Shown piece after piece: positions 1 through 9,428 of a stretch of 64,000 bases of DNA. How positions within the stretch are numbered: position 1 is the first letter of the stretch; every line of letters begins with the position of its first letter. A model generated the notes under the pieces. It worked only from the letters and a program-made list of their open reading frames with translations, did no database searches and was not told the DNA's origin. The DNA comes from Acidimicrobiia bacterium (GTDB lineage: Bacteria; Actinomycetota; Acidimicrobiia; IMCC26256; PALSA-610). Made by a program: the position numbers and the translations under genes. Location of the stretch: positions 1-64,000 of the forward strand of contig JADGOO010000106.1 in the NCBI GenBank assembly GCA_017882905.1. Reading direction: 5' to 3'.

Positions 1-39
1 CCCGATCGCCGTGATGGACCCGATCGCCCTGACGGTCGC

Positions 40-915
40 GTGCGGGCGCTCAACCGGGCGTCGCTGCGCAACGTCGTCGAACCGGAGTCCGAGCTCTCCT
101 TCGGCACCCTGGGCGCCGGTCGCGTGCTTCCCGACGAGCTCCTGTCGATCGCCGGCCTCGATCTCGACCTCGACGAAGCGCACCGGGCTCGGCTGTCGCG
201 CGAGGAGCTGGCCGCGATGCTGCGCGCGGGGATCATCTTCGAGGCGATCCTCGACACCGTCTTCTCGTTCCAGATCGCCGAGGCCCAGGATCTGCGCGAC
301 CCGCGCTACGCCTACATGCTCCACGAGGTCGGCGAGGAGACGCGCCACCAGCGGGCGTTCCTGCGCCTCATCGACGAGCTCGCGCCCACCGCACGAGATC
401 CCTTCGACACGCCGCTCACGCGGGCGTTGCGACGCGTCGTGGTGCGCTCCCTCATGCGGTCGCCCGCGTACTTCGGCGTCTTGCTCCTCGCCGGCGAGGA
501 GATCCCCGACCTCCTGCAGAAGCGCGCGGTCGCGCACGAGGGCGTCGATCCGCTCGTGCGCGCCGTAAACCGGTATCACCGCCAGGAAGAAGCGCGGCAT
601 CTCGCGTTCGCCCGTCTCGTGCTGCCCGAAGCATGGTCGGTCGCCGGGGTGATCGAGCGCTTCCAGGTTCGCCATGTCGCGCCGCACATGATCCGCCTGC
701 TCTTCACGACGATGGTCCACCCGGGTGTGTACGCCACGGTCGGACTGCCCGCGACCCCCACGTGGCGCGCCGTGAATCGCAGCCCTGAACGCCGCGCGCT
801 GCTTGCCGAGGCGACGCGACCGATCCTCGACGTGCTCGTCGAGCACGGGATCCTCGACTCGAGGCGGCTCCCGCGCGCATGGCGCGAGCTGTGCGGGGTC
901 AGTGCAGCGGGCTGA
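40..915 (+). CDS. AurF-like diiron oxygenase / ferritin-like protein (frame stays open to the window start, so the N-terminus may be upstream)
   Basis: Two ExxH-type motifs (EETRHQRAF, EEARHLAFAR) in an alpha-helical protein, typical of the AurF/diiron oxygenase family. Confidence 0.7.
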   Translation: MRALNRASLRNVVEPESELSFGTLGAGRVLPDELLSIAGLDLDLDEAHRARLSREELAAMLRAGIIFEAILDTVFSFQIAEAQDLRDPRYAYMLHEVGEETRHQRAFLRLIDELAPTARDPFDTPLTRALRRVVVRSLMRSPAYFGVLLLAGEEIPDLLQKRAVAHEGVDPLVRAVNRYHRQEEARHLAFARLVLPEAWSVAGVIERFQVRHVAPHMIRLLFTTMVHPGVYATVGLPATPTWRAVNRSPERRALLAEATRPILDVLVEHGILDSRRLPRAWRELCGVSAAG

Positions 916-1687
916 AGTCGATGATCAACGGCGCGTGATCCGAGGGCTGGCTGCCCTTGCGGGCGTTGCGATCCACGACGGCCCACGTGAGGCGGGTCGC
1001 GACGGGCTCGGTGACGAGCGCCAGGTCGATGCGCATGCCGCGGTGTTGGTGGAAGTCGCCGGCGCGGTAGTCCCAGTACGTGTAGAGACGGTCGTCGTCG
1101 GGGTGCACCACTCGGAACGCGTCACGCATGCCCCAGTCGCGCAGGCGCTGCACGGCGGCGCGCTCGGCCGGGGTCACGTGCGTGGAGTCGGCGAACGCAG
1201 CCGGGTCCCACACGTCGCGGTCCTCGGGCGCCACGTTGAAGTCGCCCATGATCGCCAGCGCATCTTCAGGCGTGAACACGTCGGCGACCCAGTGTGCGAG
1301 GCACTCGAACCACGCCAGCTTGCGCTCGTAGTGGTCGGTTCCCACCGCGCGCCCGTTCGGCACGTACACGCTCGCGACGGCGACGTCTCCGCAGCGCGCG
1401 GCCACGAGCCGGGCGTCGCCCTCATAGGGGTCGTCGACGCCGGCGCCGAAGCCGTAGTGCACCTCTTCGAGACCGATGCGCGACAGGATCGCGACGCCGT
1501 TCCACTGACCTTGCCCGTGATGCACCGACTCGTAGCCGAGCTCGCGGAACGTGAGGTGCGGGAACGACTTCTCGGAGAGTTTCGTCTCCTGCAGGCACAA
1601 CACGTCGACGTCGGCGTAGCCGAGGAACTCCTCGACGCGTGGCAGCCGGGCCTTCAAGGAGTTCACGTTCCAAGTCGCGAGACGCAC
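899..1687 (-). CDS. xth: Exodeoxyribonuclease III
   Basis: VRLATWNVNSLKARLPRV, LQETKLSE, GDFNVAPEDRDVWDP, SDHAPLIIDF motifs; GTG start at 1685-1687. Confidence 0.92.
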   Translation of the reverse strand: MRLATWNVNSLKARLPRVEEFLGYADVDVLCLQETKLSEKSFPHLTFRELGYESVHHGQGQWNGVAILSRIGLEEVHYGFGAGVDDPYEGDARLVAARCGDVAVASVYVPNGRAVGTDHYERKLAWFECLAHWVADVFTPEDALAIMGDFNVAPEDRDVWDPAAFADSTHVTPAERAAVQRLRDWGMRDAFRVVHPDDDRLYTYWDYRAGDFHQHRGMRIDLALVTEPVATRLTWAVVDRNARKGSQPSDHAPLIIDFSPLH

Positions 1688-1691
1688 GCGT

Positions 1692-2045
1692 TCAAGCCTC
1701 CAGGTACTTCGGGTTCGTGACGAGCAGCTTCTCGCGCACGGTTGCGCGCACATGATCGAGCACGGCGGCGTCGCGCTCGTCGACGTCGCCGGCGCGGATC
1801 GCCGAGGCGAGCTCGGCTTCGAGCGTTGTGGTGTCGCCGTCGTGGCCGAGCAGCGCGACGAGGCGATCATGTTGGTCGGCGTCGATGCCGGGCCCGAGCG
1901 TGAGCTCACGCGCCACGACGTCGAGGACGTTCAACGCGACCCGCAGGTGGAAGGCGAGCCGCCCATCGAGCGTGGGGGAGATGTCGTCGGCGAGGAACTC
2001 CCGCACCGCCTCAACGAGCTCAGTGGCAGTCGGCCTGTCTTGCAT
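1692..2045 (-). CDS. DUF6285-like small protein next to an APH-type phosphotransferase
   Basis: MQDRPTATELVEAVREFLADDISPTLDGRLAFHLRVALNVLDVVARE; adjacency to an APH-type phosphotransferase. Confidence 0.6.
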   Translation of the reverse strand: MQDRPTATELVEAVREFLADDISPTLDGRLAFHLRVALNVLDVVARELTLGPGIDADQHDRLVALLGHDGDTTTLEAELASAIRAGDVDERDAAVLDHVRATVREKLLVTNPKYLEA

Positions 2046-2050
2046 GCCGT

Positions 2051-3046
2051 TCACCAGCCTCCATCGAGCAGTACCAGCAGGTCGTGCTCGTTCTCGGCGA
2101 CGCGCCGGCCGATGGCGGCCAGCTCGACGCTGCGGACGAGGCCGCGCAGGTGCGTGAACGTCTGGAGCATGCACATCACTCCCCACTTGAACGTGCCGAG
2201 CGCGGTCCACCAGCGCAGCTCGTCGAGCGACGGCGGTGTGCCACCCGCGGCCGCGTACGAGGCGAGCAGCGAATCGACCGTTCCGAAGCCGCCGACGACC
2301 ATGTCGGTGTGGCCGAAGCGCCAGGCCCGCACGCACAACCAACCGAGGTCTTCGATCGGATCGCCGAGATGCGCGAGCTCCCAATCGAGCACCGCGCGCA
2401 CGCCCTCCGGTCCCACGATGATGTTGCCGTTGCGGAAGTCGCCGTGCACGAGCGTCGGGTTCTCGGTAGCGGCGGGCGCGTGCGCCGCGAGCCATCGCAA
2501 CGCGAGCTCGAACGCCGGATGCGCTTCGTCGAAGCTGTCGAGGATGTCGCGCCACTGCACCACCTGAGCGGGCCCGTCGGTGCATGCCAGCGCGGGGAGT
2601 GACGCCACCGGAACGCTGTGGATGCGTGCCGCGATCGTGCCGCACTGGGAGGCAAGCAGTGGCCGTGCTGTCGCGTAGGTGTCGTCGCGCAGGATGCGGC
2701 GGGGGATGGTCTCGCCGTCGACCCGGCGCATCACGAAGCCGTGACCGAGGCCGTCGGCATCGTCGAGGAGGAGCACCACATCAGGCACGGCGACTCCGGC
2801 CTCGCTCGCCGCGGCGAGGAGCCGGTACTCGGTGGCCCGGTCGCCGCCCGCGACCGAGCCCGTGTCGCCGGGGTCGCGGCGCAGCACCAAGGCCTCGCGG
2901 GTGCCGTCGGGCCGCACTGCGTCGAAGAGCCACGTCTCGCGTGACGCGCCGCCCGTCACACGGGCTGCGCCTTCGACCGCGATCCCAGGCCCGAGCACGC
3001 GCGTGAGCGCGTGGCTCACGGCTTCGGTGTCGAGCGATCGGGCCAC
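2051..3046 (-). CDS. Phosphotransferase family protein (aminoglycoside phosphotransferase/ACAD10-like kinase fold)
   Basis: LVHGDFRNGNIIV and VLDWELAHLGDPIEDLGW motifs; GTG start at 3044-3046 chosen to reduce overlap with the kinase. Confidence 0.85.
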   Translation of the reverse strand: MARSLDTEAVSHALTRVLGPGIAVEGAARVTGGASRETWLFDAVRPDGTREALVLRRDPGDTGSVAGGDRATEYRLLAAASEAGVAVPDVVLLLDDADGLGHGFVMRRVDGETIPRRILRDDTYATARPLLASQCGTIAARIHSVPVASLPALACTDGPAQVVQWRDILDSFDEAHPAFELALRWLAAHAPAATENPTLVHGDFRNGNIIVGPEGVRAVLDWELAHLGDPIEDLGWLCVRAWRFGHTDMVVGGFGTVDSLLASYAAAGGTPPSLDELRWWTALGTFKWGVMCMLQTFTHLRGLVRSVELAAIGRRVAENEHDLLVLLDGGW

Positions 3047-3062
3047 AGCCTCGGGAGGGTAC

Positions 3063-4466
3063 TCAGACGGTCGGCAGCACGACGACGGCATCGATGCCGC
3101 CACTCGGCGCGGCTTCCAGGCGCACGGCGCCGCCGCTCGCCTCCGCGAGCTGACGCACGATGGCGAGGCCCAGGCCCGACCCGCTGTCGGGCCCGGCGCT
3201 CGACGCGCGCCAGAACCGGTCGAACGCCCGGCGACGATCCTGGGGCGCCAGCCCGGGGCCTTGGTCGACGACGTGCACCGCCACCTGGCCGCTGCGCCGT
3301 TCCACGTGCACGGAGATCGTGGAGCCGGCCGGCGCGACCTCGAGTGCGTTGGCGAGGTAGTTGTCGAGGATCTGGGCGAGCGCGCCCTTCACGGCGAACG
3401 CGGGGATCGCGCCGTTGGCGTCGCAGACGACGCGCACGCCTTGCTCGTCGGCGAGTGGCTGCCACGCATCGACGCGCGCCCGCACCTCGGCCGAAGCATC
3501 GACCGTCTCGCGATCGGGCCGTTGCCCTTCGGCGCGCGCGAGCGACAGCAAGCCCTCGACCACGCGATTGAGGCGCCCGATCTCGTCGGAGAGCTCGTTG
3601 ACCTCGTTCGGGATCTCGTCGAGCGACGCGTAGGCGAGGTTCTCGATGCGCAGGCGAAGTGCCGTGAGCGGAGTGCGCAGCTCGTGCGACGCGTCGGCCA
3701 CGAACGCGCGCTGCGCTCCGATGAGCTGGGCGAGGCGGCGGGCCATGTCGTTGAACTCGGTGGCGAGGCGGCGAACCTCCGGTGGCCCTTCATCGTCGGG
3801 AGCCCGAACCGACAGATCGCCCCGGGCCACGGCGGCCACTGCGAGCTCCAGCGCGCGTACGGGCTGCGTGACGGATCGCGCGAACAGCGAACCCACGATC
3901 GCGACCGACCCGAGCACGACCACGGCCAAGAACGCGAGCGACAACCAGTTGCGATGCACGCGGTCGGTGAGCGCGGTGACCGAGTACGACATGTTCACGG
4001 CGCCGAGCAATGAGTGGCCTGAGACGACGGGCACCGCCACGTAGAGGCGACCGTCGCGTTGCAGATGCACCGCCGGCGGTGGAGCAGGGTTGTCGGGCGA
4101 ATCGAGGTCGAGCGCCGAACGGATCTCGGTGTCCTTCGAGTAGTCGATGCCTGCGACGGCCGGCGCGGCCGAGTTGGCCACGCTCATCCCGTTCTTGTCG
4201 ACGACGATCACGCTCGCGTTCGACTTCGCGGCGTATTGCTGCAGCTTCTCGACCAGCTGTTGTTGCGCCGCGCGCGCGCCCTGCGTACCCGGCGTCTGGC
4301 GGAGCGTGTCTTCTGAGAACGCGCCGATCGTGTTGGCATCGCGTTCGAGGGCCGCGTTCACCCGTTCGTGCTCGCTGCGTTGATACGTGATCGCGAGCGG
4401 CACCTCGAGGATCAACAGCACGAAGGCAGTGATGGTGAGGTAGCTGGCGAGCAGGCGGCGCGTCAT
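3063..4466 (-). CDS. Sensor histidine kinase (HAMP, HisKA, HATPase)
   Basis: Two TM segments, HAMP, ASHELRTPLTALRLRIENL H-box, GSGLGLAIVRQLAEASGG. Confidence 0.93.
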   Translation of the reverse strand: MTRRLLASYLTITAFVLLILEVPLAITYQRSEHERVNAALERDANTIGAFSEDTLRQTPGTQGARAAQQQLVEKLQQYAAKSNASVIVVDKNGMSVANSAAPAVAGIDYSKDTEIRSALDLDSPDNPAPPPAVHLQRDGRLYVAVPVVSGHSLLGAVNMSYSVTALTDRVHRNWLSLAFLAVVVLGSVAIVGSLFARSVTQPVRALELAVAAVARGDLSVRAPDDEGPPEVRRLATEFNDMARRLAQLIGAQRAFVADASHELRTPLTALRLRIENLAYASLDEIPNEVNELSDEIGRLNRVVEGLLSLARAEGQRPDRETVDASAEVRARVDAWQPLADEQGVRVVCDANGAIPAFAVKGALAQILDNYLANALEVAPAGSTISVHVERRSGQVAVHVVDQGPGLAPQDRRRAFDRFWRASSAGPDSGSGLGLAIVRQLAEASGGAVRLEAAPSGGIDAVVVLPTV

Positions 4467-4476
4467 CTCGCCGGCC

Positions 4477-5145
4477 TCACTCTGGTGGGCTGAGACGGAA
4501 GCCCACGCCTCGCACCGTCTCGATCCATGCGGTCTCGCCCAGCTTCTTGCGCAGCGCCGCTACGTGGACGTCGAGCGTCTTGGTCGGTCCGTACCAGTGC
4601 GTGTCCCAGACCGACTCGAGGATCTCTTGGCGGCTGAAGACGGCGCCGGGATCCGTGGCGAGGAACGCGAGGAGATCGAACTCCTTCGGTGTGAGGAGCA
4701 CCTCGGCGCCGTCGATGGTGACGCGCCGGGTACGACGATCGATCTCGAGTGCACCCACTCGCAGTGGTGTCGTTGCCCCAGGGTCGGCCGCGCGGGGTTG
4801 GGCACGGCGGAGCACGGCACGGATGCGCGCCTGCAGCTCCTTGAACCCGAACGGCTTGACCATGTAGTCGTCGGCACCGAGCTCGAGCAGCACAACCCGG
4901 TCGATCTCGTCGGCGCGTGCGGTGATGACGATGATCGGCACGTCGCTGCGACCGCGCAGCTCGCGGCACACGTCGGCGCCGTCGGCGTCGGGGAGGCCGA
5001 GGTCGAGCAAGATGAACTCCGGCTCGACCACAGCGAGCGCATCGCCACCGGTTGCGACGCGCGTGACCGTGTAGCCGACGCGCTGGAGTCCGGCGCACAG
5101 TGGCTCTGCGATCGAGTCGTCGTCTTCGACGAGAAGAATGTCCAT
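4477..5145 (-). CDS. OmpR-family response regulator
   Basis: MDILLVEDDDSIAEPL receiver, winged-helix C-terminus DVHVAALRKKLGE...TVRGVGFRL. Confidence 0.93.
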   Translation of the reverse strand: MDILLVEDDDSIAEPLCAGLQRVGYTVTRVATGGDALAVVEPEFILLDLGLPDADGADVCRELRGRSDVPIIVITARADEIDRVVLLELGADDYMVKPFGFKELQARIRAVLRRAQPRAADPGATTPLRVGALEIDRRTRRVTIDGAEVLLTPKEFDLLAFLATDPGAVFSRQEILESVWDTHWYGPTKTLDVHVAALRKKLGETAWIETVRGVGFRLSPPE

Positions 5146-5248
5146 GTGTGTACGGTCGCGCGTCGCGTGTGCCACGCTAGGACCTGCTGGCCGAATCTTT
5201 ACCCCAGCCTGGCGTCTGGGCGGCGGATGCCCCCGTACCCTCGCTCAC

Positions 5249-5434
5249 ATGGAACGCCGCACTGTGATCACCGTGGCTGCTTCCATAATGTTGGCCGTGA
5301 TCTGTGCCGCGGCCACGATCGCCGTCAACGTGAGCATCCTGCAGCGCACGCCCACGGACCCCATCGGGCGTACCCGACCCATCACGCAGGTGAGCCCTAC
5401 GAGCGTCGACCCGTTCGCCCGCTCGACTCCCTGA
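5249..5434 (+). CDS. Small single-TM protein (61 aa) between two two-component systems
   Basis: MERRTVITVAASIMLAVICAAATIAVNVSILQRTPTD...; TACCCT -10-like box 7 nt before ATG. Confidence 0.5.
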   Translation: MERRTVITVAASIMLAVICAAATIAVNVSILQRTPTDPIGRTRPITQVSPTSVDPFARSTP

Positions 5435-5537
5435 CCGGCCGGATCGACCACGATCGGGCGGCGGGCCGCCCGATCTGCACGGTTTCTCCACACCTGGGCG
5501 GTGCCCCGGGAGCAGTGGCTCCCTAACCTTCCATCTT

Positions 5538-6236
5538 GTGGTGGCCTCGCCGCGCACGATCGTCGTCATCGAAGACGAGGCACCGATCGCGCATTCCGTG
5601 GCCGCTCGCCTGCGGAGTGAGGGTCATCGTGTCGAGATCGCCGTCGACGGTCTGTCGGGAGTGGAGCTTGTCGAGTCACTGCGGCCCGACCTCGTCGTGC
5701 TCGACCTCATGCTCCCCGGTCTCGACGGCCTCGAGGTATGCCGCCGGATCCAGCGCGAGCGTTGGGTCCCGGTGCTGATGCTCACCGCACGCGACAGCGA
5801 AGCCGACCTCGTCATCGGGCTCGGCGCCGGTGCTGATGACTACCTGACGAAGCCGTTCAGCGCTCGGGAGCTGCTCGCACGGGTCAGTGCGCTGTTGCGC
5901 CGCGCTGAGCGCGTCGACGCCGATCGCGCCCGCGACACGGGCGGCGACGCCGTGCACGTCGGACCGGTCGAGCTCGATCCGCGCAGCCGGCGCGTGCGGC
6001 GCGACGGCGACGTGGTGCACCTCACGCCGACCGAGTTCGATCTGCTCACGTATCTGGCTCGCCAGCCCGGTCGGGTCGCAACCCGTGAGGAGCTGTTGCA
6101 GCAGGTGTGGGGCTACGACTTCCCGGCCGGCGGCCGCACGGTCGACTCCCACGTGCGGTCGTTGCGGCGCAAGCTCGGCCAGGAGGTCGTGCGCACCGTG
6201 CACGGCGTCGGTTACGCGGTCGAGGAGGCCGTGTGA
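5538..6236 (+). CDS. OmpR-family response regulator
   Basis: IVVIEDEAPIAHSV receiver, VVLDLMLPGLDGLEVC phospho-Asp region, C-terminal trans_reg_C domain. Confidence 0.93.
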   Translation: MVASPRTIVVIEDEAPIAHSVAARLRSEGHRVEIAVDGLSGVELVESLRPDLVVLDLMLPGLDGLEVCRRIQRERWVPVLMLTARDSEADLVIGLGAGADDYLTKPFSARELLARVSALLRRAERVDADRARDTGGDAVHVGPVELDPRSRRVRRDGDVVHLTPTEFDLLTYLARQPGRVATREELLQQVWGYDFPAGGRTVDSHVRSLRRKLGQEVVRTVHGVGYAVEEAV

Positions 6237-7291
6237 TCGCGCCCAAGGCAGCGCTGCACATCCGGCCGCTCGACCGGCTCCCGACGCTGCGCCTGCGGCT
6301 CGCCATCTTGATCGTGGTGGCCGTCGCCGTCACCGACGCGGTGTTCTACCTGGGCGTGAAGGCCACCAGCGTGTGGCCGGGTGTTATCGGTGCCTTCTCC
6401 GCGCTGTGCGCGCTGGGATTCGTCTGGGTGTTCTCGCGCGGCACGCTCGAGCCGCTGCGCGAGATGGCGCGCGCGTCGGAAGCGATCGCTCGCGGCGCGC
6501 TGTCCACGCGCGTCACACCGGTCTCGCGCGACGAGATCGGGCGCCTCGCCGAGTCGTTCAACCAGATGGCTTCCGAGCTCGAGGCCACTGATCGCGTCCG
6601 GCGCGATCTCGTCGCCAACGTGAGCCACGAGCTGCGCACACCCATCGCGGCACTCCAGGTGAAGCTCGAGAACATCATCGACGGTGTCGAAGATCCCGAC
6701 GCCGAGACGCTGGAAGTGATGCGGGCGCAGGTCGAACGGCTCGGGCGGCTCGTCGTGCAGCTGCTCGATCTGTCGCGGTTGGAGTCGGGCACCGTGCCCC
6801 TCGACCGGCGCGAGTTCGAGGTGGCGCCGATGCTCGAGCATGCGGTGCGCGAAACCCGTCTCGCGGTTCCCGACGCCCACATTGCGCTGCAGGTCGAACC
6901 GTCGAACCTCGTGCTCGACGCCGATCCTGAGCGGCTGCACCAGGTGATCGCCAACCTGGTGGCGAACGCCGTGCGGCACTCGCCGGTCGGCGCTCCGGTC
7001 ACCGTGTCGGCGCACGCCAGCAACGGGTCGGTGTGCATCGAGGTCGACGACGAAGGACCGGGTATCCCCGAAGGAGAGGCCCAGCGCGTCTTCGAGCGGT
7101 TCTACCGCTCCGACTACGCGCGTTCGTCACGTGACGGCGGCGCCGGACTCGGCCTCGCCATCGCGCGGTGGATCGTCGACCTCCACGGAGGCGACATCCA
7201 TCCGGAAGCACGGGCACCGCACGGCTGCCGCATGGTGGTCACGTTGCCCAAAGCCGCACCTTGTTCTCAATCCAACGATTCAAGCGACTGA
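6233..7291 (+). CDS. Sensor histidine kinase
   Basis: HAMP, NVSHELRTPIAALQVKLENI, GAGLGLAIARWIVDLHGG; GTG start overlapping the upstream stop (GTGTGA). Confidence 0.92.
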   Translation: MIAPKAALHIRPLDRLPTLRLRLAILIVVAVAVTDAVFYLGVKATSVWPGVIGAFSALCALGFVWVFSRGTLEPLREMARASEAIARGALSTRVTPVSRDEIGRLAESFNQMASELEATDRVRRDLVANVSHELRTPIAALQVKLENIIDGVEDPDAETLEVMRAQVERLGRLVVQLLDLSRLESGTVPLDRREFEVAPMLEHAVRETRLAVPDAHIALQVEPSNLVLDADPERLHQVIANLVANAVRHSPVGAPVTVSAHASNGSVCIEVDDEGPGIPEGEAQRVFERFYRSDYARSSRDGGAGLGLAIARWIVDLHGGDIHPEARAPHGCRMVVTLPKAAPCSQSNDSSD

Positions 7292-7304
7292 ATTCGGAGC
7301 ACCC

Positions 7305-7946
7305 ATGAGCTTCACGAGCATCGACGAAGCGGTTCGCCGCATCCGGCGTGGGGAGATGGTCCTCGTCGTCGACGACGAAGACCGCGAGAACGAGGGCGAC
7401 CTCACGATGGCGGCCGAGTGGGTGACGCCCGACGCGATCAACTTCATGCTGCGCTGGGCGCGCGGTCTCGTCTGCATGCCCTGCGACGGTGAGCGCCTCG
7501 ACGCGCTCGACATCCACCCGATGCTGCCGGCCGGCCGCGCCACCTGCGACACGCCGTTCTGCGTCACGATCGACCACGTCGACGCGGGTAGCGGCATCGG
7601 TGCGGCCGACCGCGCGCTCACGGTTCGGCGCGTGCTCGATCCGCGCTCGAGCGCCGGCGACTTCGTGCGTCCTGGGCACGTGTTCCCGCTGCGCGCTCGC
7701 GACGGTGGCGTGCTCGAGCGTCGCGGTCACACCGAGGCGGCTGTGGATCTCGCCCGTCTGGCCGGCTTGCCGCCGGTGGCCGTGATCTGCGAGGTGCTCC
7801 ACGACGACGGCTCGCCGGCGCGCCTCGCCTACCTCGAGATGTTCGCGCAGGAGCACCGGATCGCCGTGATCTCGGTCGACCAGCTGGCGGACCACCGGCG
7901 CCGCACCGAGTCGGTCGGTGCGCCCGGTTCCCGGCTCGTGCTCTGA
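7305..7946 (+). CDS. ribB: 3,4-dihydroxy-2-butanone-4-phosphate synthase
   Basis: VLVVDDEDRENEGDLTMAAEWVTPDAINFM, RRGHTEAAVDLARLAGL. Confidence 0.93.
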   Translation: MSFTSIDEAVRRIRRGEMVLVVDDEDRENEGDLTMAAEWVTPDAINFMLRWARGLVCMPCDGERLDALDIHPMLPAGRATCDTPFCVTIDHVDAGSGIGAADRALTVRRVLDPRSSAGDFVRPGHVFPLRARDGGVLERRGHTEAAVDLARLAGLPPVAVICEVLHDDGSPARLAYLEMFAQEHRIAVISVDQLADHRRRTESVGAPGSRLVL

Positions 7947-7947
7947 T

Positions 7948-7970
7948 CCGCGCGCGTTCCCGGCGCGCGG
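7948..7970 (+). terminator. Hairpin CCGCGCGC-gttcccg-GCGCGCGG immediately after the ribB stop
   Basis: Perfect 8-bp inverted repeat, 7-nt loop, 2 nt after the stop codon; no U-tract. Confidence 0.55.
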
Positions 7971-8011
7971 CGGCCTACGTTCGTTGGCCTGCCGCCGCCA
8001 CGAGGTCGGGG

Positions 8012-9370
8012 ATGGATCCACACAGCCTGCAGGTGCGATGGGTCGCGTGGCCGGCGATCGTGGTGCTCGCCGCCGCGAGCGTCGCGTTCCTCGCGCGGGT
8101 GCAGCCGCGCGGCGGGAACTTCGGGCTCGACTGTGTGCTGGCCGCGACCGTCGCGTGGCTCGTCGTGCTCGCGTGCGCCGGCCGCTTCCCGAGCGCGATC
8201 TCGATGCGCGCCGTCGCGGTTGTTGCGGTCGCGCTCGGGATCGCCGCCGTGGTCGCGCCGCCGCGGCAGTCGGCCGACCTCTACTCGTATGTGATGTACG
8301 GGCGCATCGCCGCAGTGCACCACGCGAACCCGTACGTCGCGCTGCCGTCGTCGTTCCGCCGCGATCCGATGCTGCACCTCGTGAGCAGAGCATGGTTGCG
8401 CACGCCGTCGCGCTACGGCGTCGTCTTCACCGCCTTCTCCGCGCTCGGTGCCTGGTTCTTCGGAACCGGCCAGCTCGCGTTGCGCCTGTGGTTCCAGCTG
8501 GCGGCGCTGCTCGCCGTCGGCGTGATGGCGACGATCGTGTGGCGCCGAACGCGTTCCGTCGCTGCCCTTGCGTTCGTGGCGCTCAACCCGTTCGTGCTCC
8601 TGAGCGTGGTCAACGGCGGGCACAACGATGCCCTGCTGGCACTCGGGCTCCTCGCCGGCGTGCTGCTCGTGCGCGACGACCATCTCCTTGCCGGCGCGAC
8701 CGTGCTTGCGGCGACGTCGCTCGTCAAGCTCACGGCCGTGCTGGCGATCGTCGGCGTCGTCGCGTGGCTGTTGTTGCGGCGACGCCTGCGCGCCGCGGTC
8801 GTCGTGGGTGGGCTGAGCGGCGCACTGACTGCGGTCGGCACGTTCGGCATGCCGGGCGCCTATGCCGCCGTGAAGTCGGGCGACGCGGGCACGACGCGCG
8901 TCTCCGTGTGGAGGCTCGTACGCCTCGCGACCGAGCGCCACTCGGTGCTGCCGTGGCACGGTCCTGTGCTGTCCGCCGACCAGTTCCGCAACCTGGTGAC
9001 CATTGGCGTGCCGCTCGTTGCGCTCGCGGCGCTCGTGATCGGCATGCTGTGGCTCGGCGGCCGTGGCGGTCTCACGCTCGAGGTCGCCGCAGTGCTCGGC
9101 GTGAGCGCGTACGCCGTACTCGGCGGTTGGGTACTGCCTTGGTACGCGGTCTGGGCGCTGCCACTCGCCGCCGTCGCCGGCTCGGCACGGCTGCGTTGGG
9201 TGGTTGCCCTGCACGGCGCGCTGCTGCTCGCGGTGCAACAGGTCCCGATCGCCGAGTGGACCGAGCCCCGACCCGATCTCGTGTTCTGGCTCCTCGTGTC
9301 GATTCCGGTCGTGCTCGCCGTGCTGTACGGCCTGGCGATCTTCGCCGCGCCGCGTCCGGCACGCATCTGA
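8012..9370 (+). CDS. MptB-like polyprenol-phosphate-mannose-dependent mannosyltransferase (GT-C membrane protein)
   Basis: Polytopic membrane protein; SADLYSYVMYGRIAAVHHANPYV resembles the MptA/MptB family motif. Confidence 0.7.
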   Translation: MDPHSLQVRWVAWPAIVVLAAASVAFLARVQPRGGNFGLDCVLAATVAWLVVLACAGRFPSAISMRAVAVVAVALGIAAVVAPPRQSADLYSYVMYGRIAAVHHANPYVALPSSFRRDPMLHLVSRAWLRTPSRYGVVFTAFSALGAWFFGTGQLALRLWFQLAALLAVGVMATIVWRRTRSVAALAFVALNPFVLLSVVNGGHNDALLALGLLAGVLLVRDDHLLAGATVLAATSLVKLTAVLAIVGVVAWLLLRRRLRAAVVVGGLSGALTAVGTFGMPGAYAAVKSGDAGTTRVSVWRLVRLATERHSVLPWHGPVLSADQFRNLVTIGVPLVALAALVIGMLWLGGRGGLTLEVAAVLGVSAYAVLGGWVLPWYAVWALPLAAVAGSARLRWVVALHGALLLAVQQVPIAEWTEPRPDLVFWLLVSIPVVLAVLYGLAIFAAPRPARI

Positions 9371-9373
9371 GGA

Positions 9374-9390
9374 GCGCGTCCGAGACGCGC
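9374..9390 (+). terminator. Hairpin GCGCGTC-cga-GACGCGC after the mptB-like gene
   Basis: Perfect 7-bp stem with 3-nt loop, 3 nt downstream of the stop; no U-tract. Confidence 0.45.
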
Positions 9391-9428
9391 GCTTGACGAC
9401 GCTTCGGGCCGGGTGCTGGCATCGGAGC

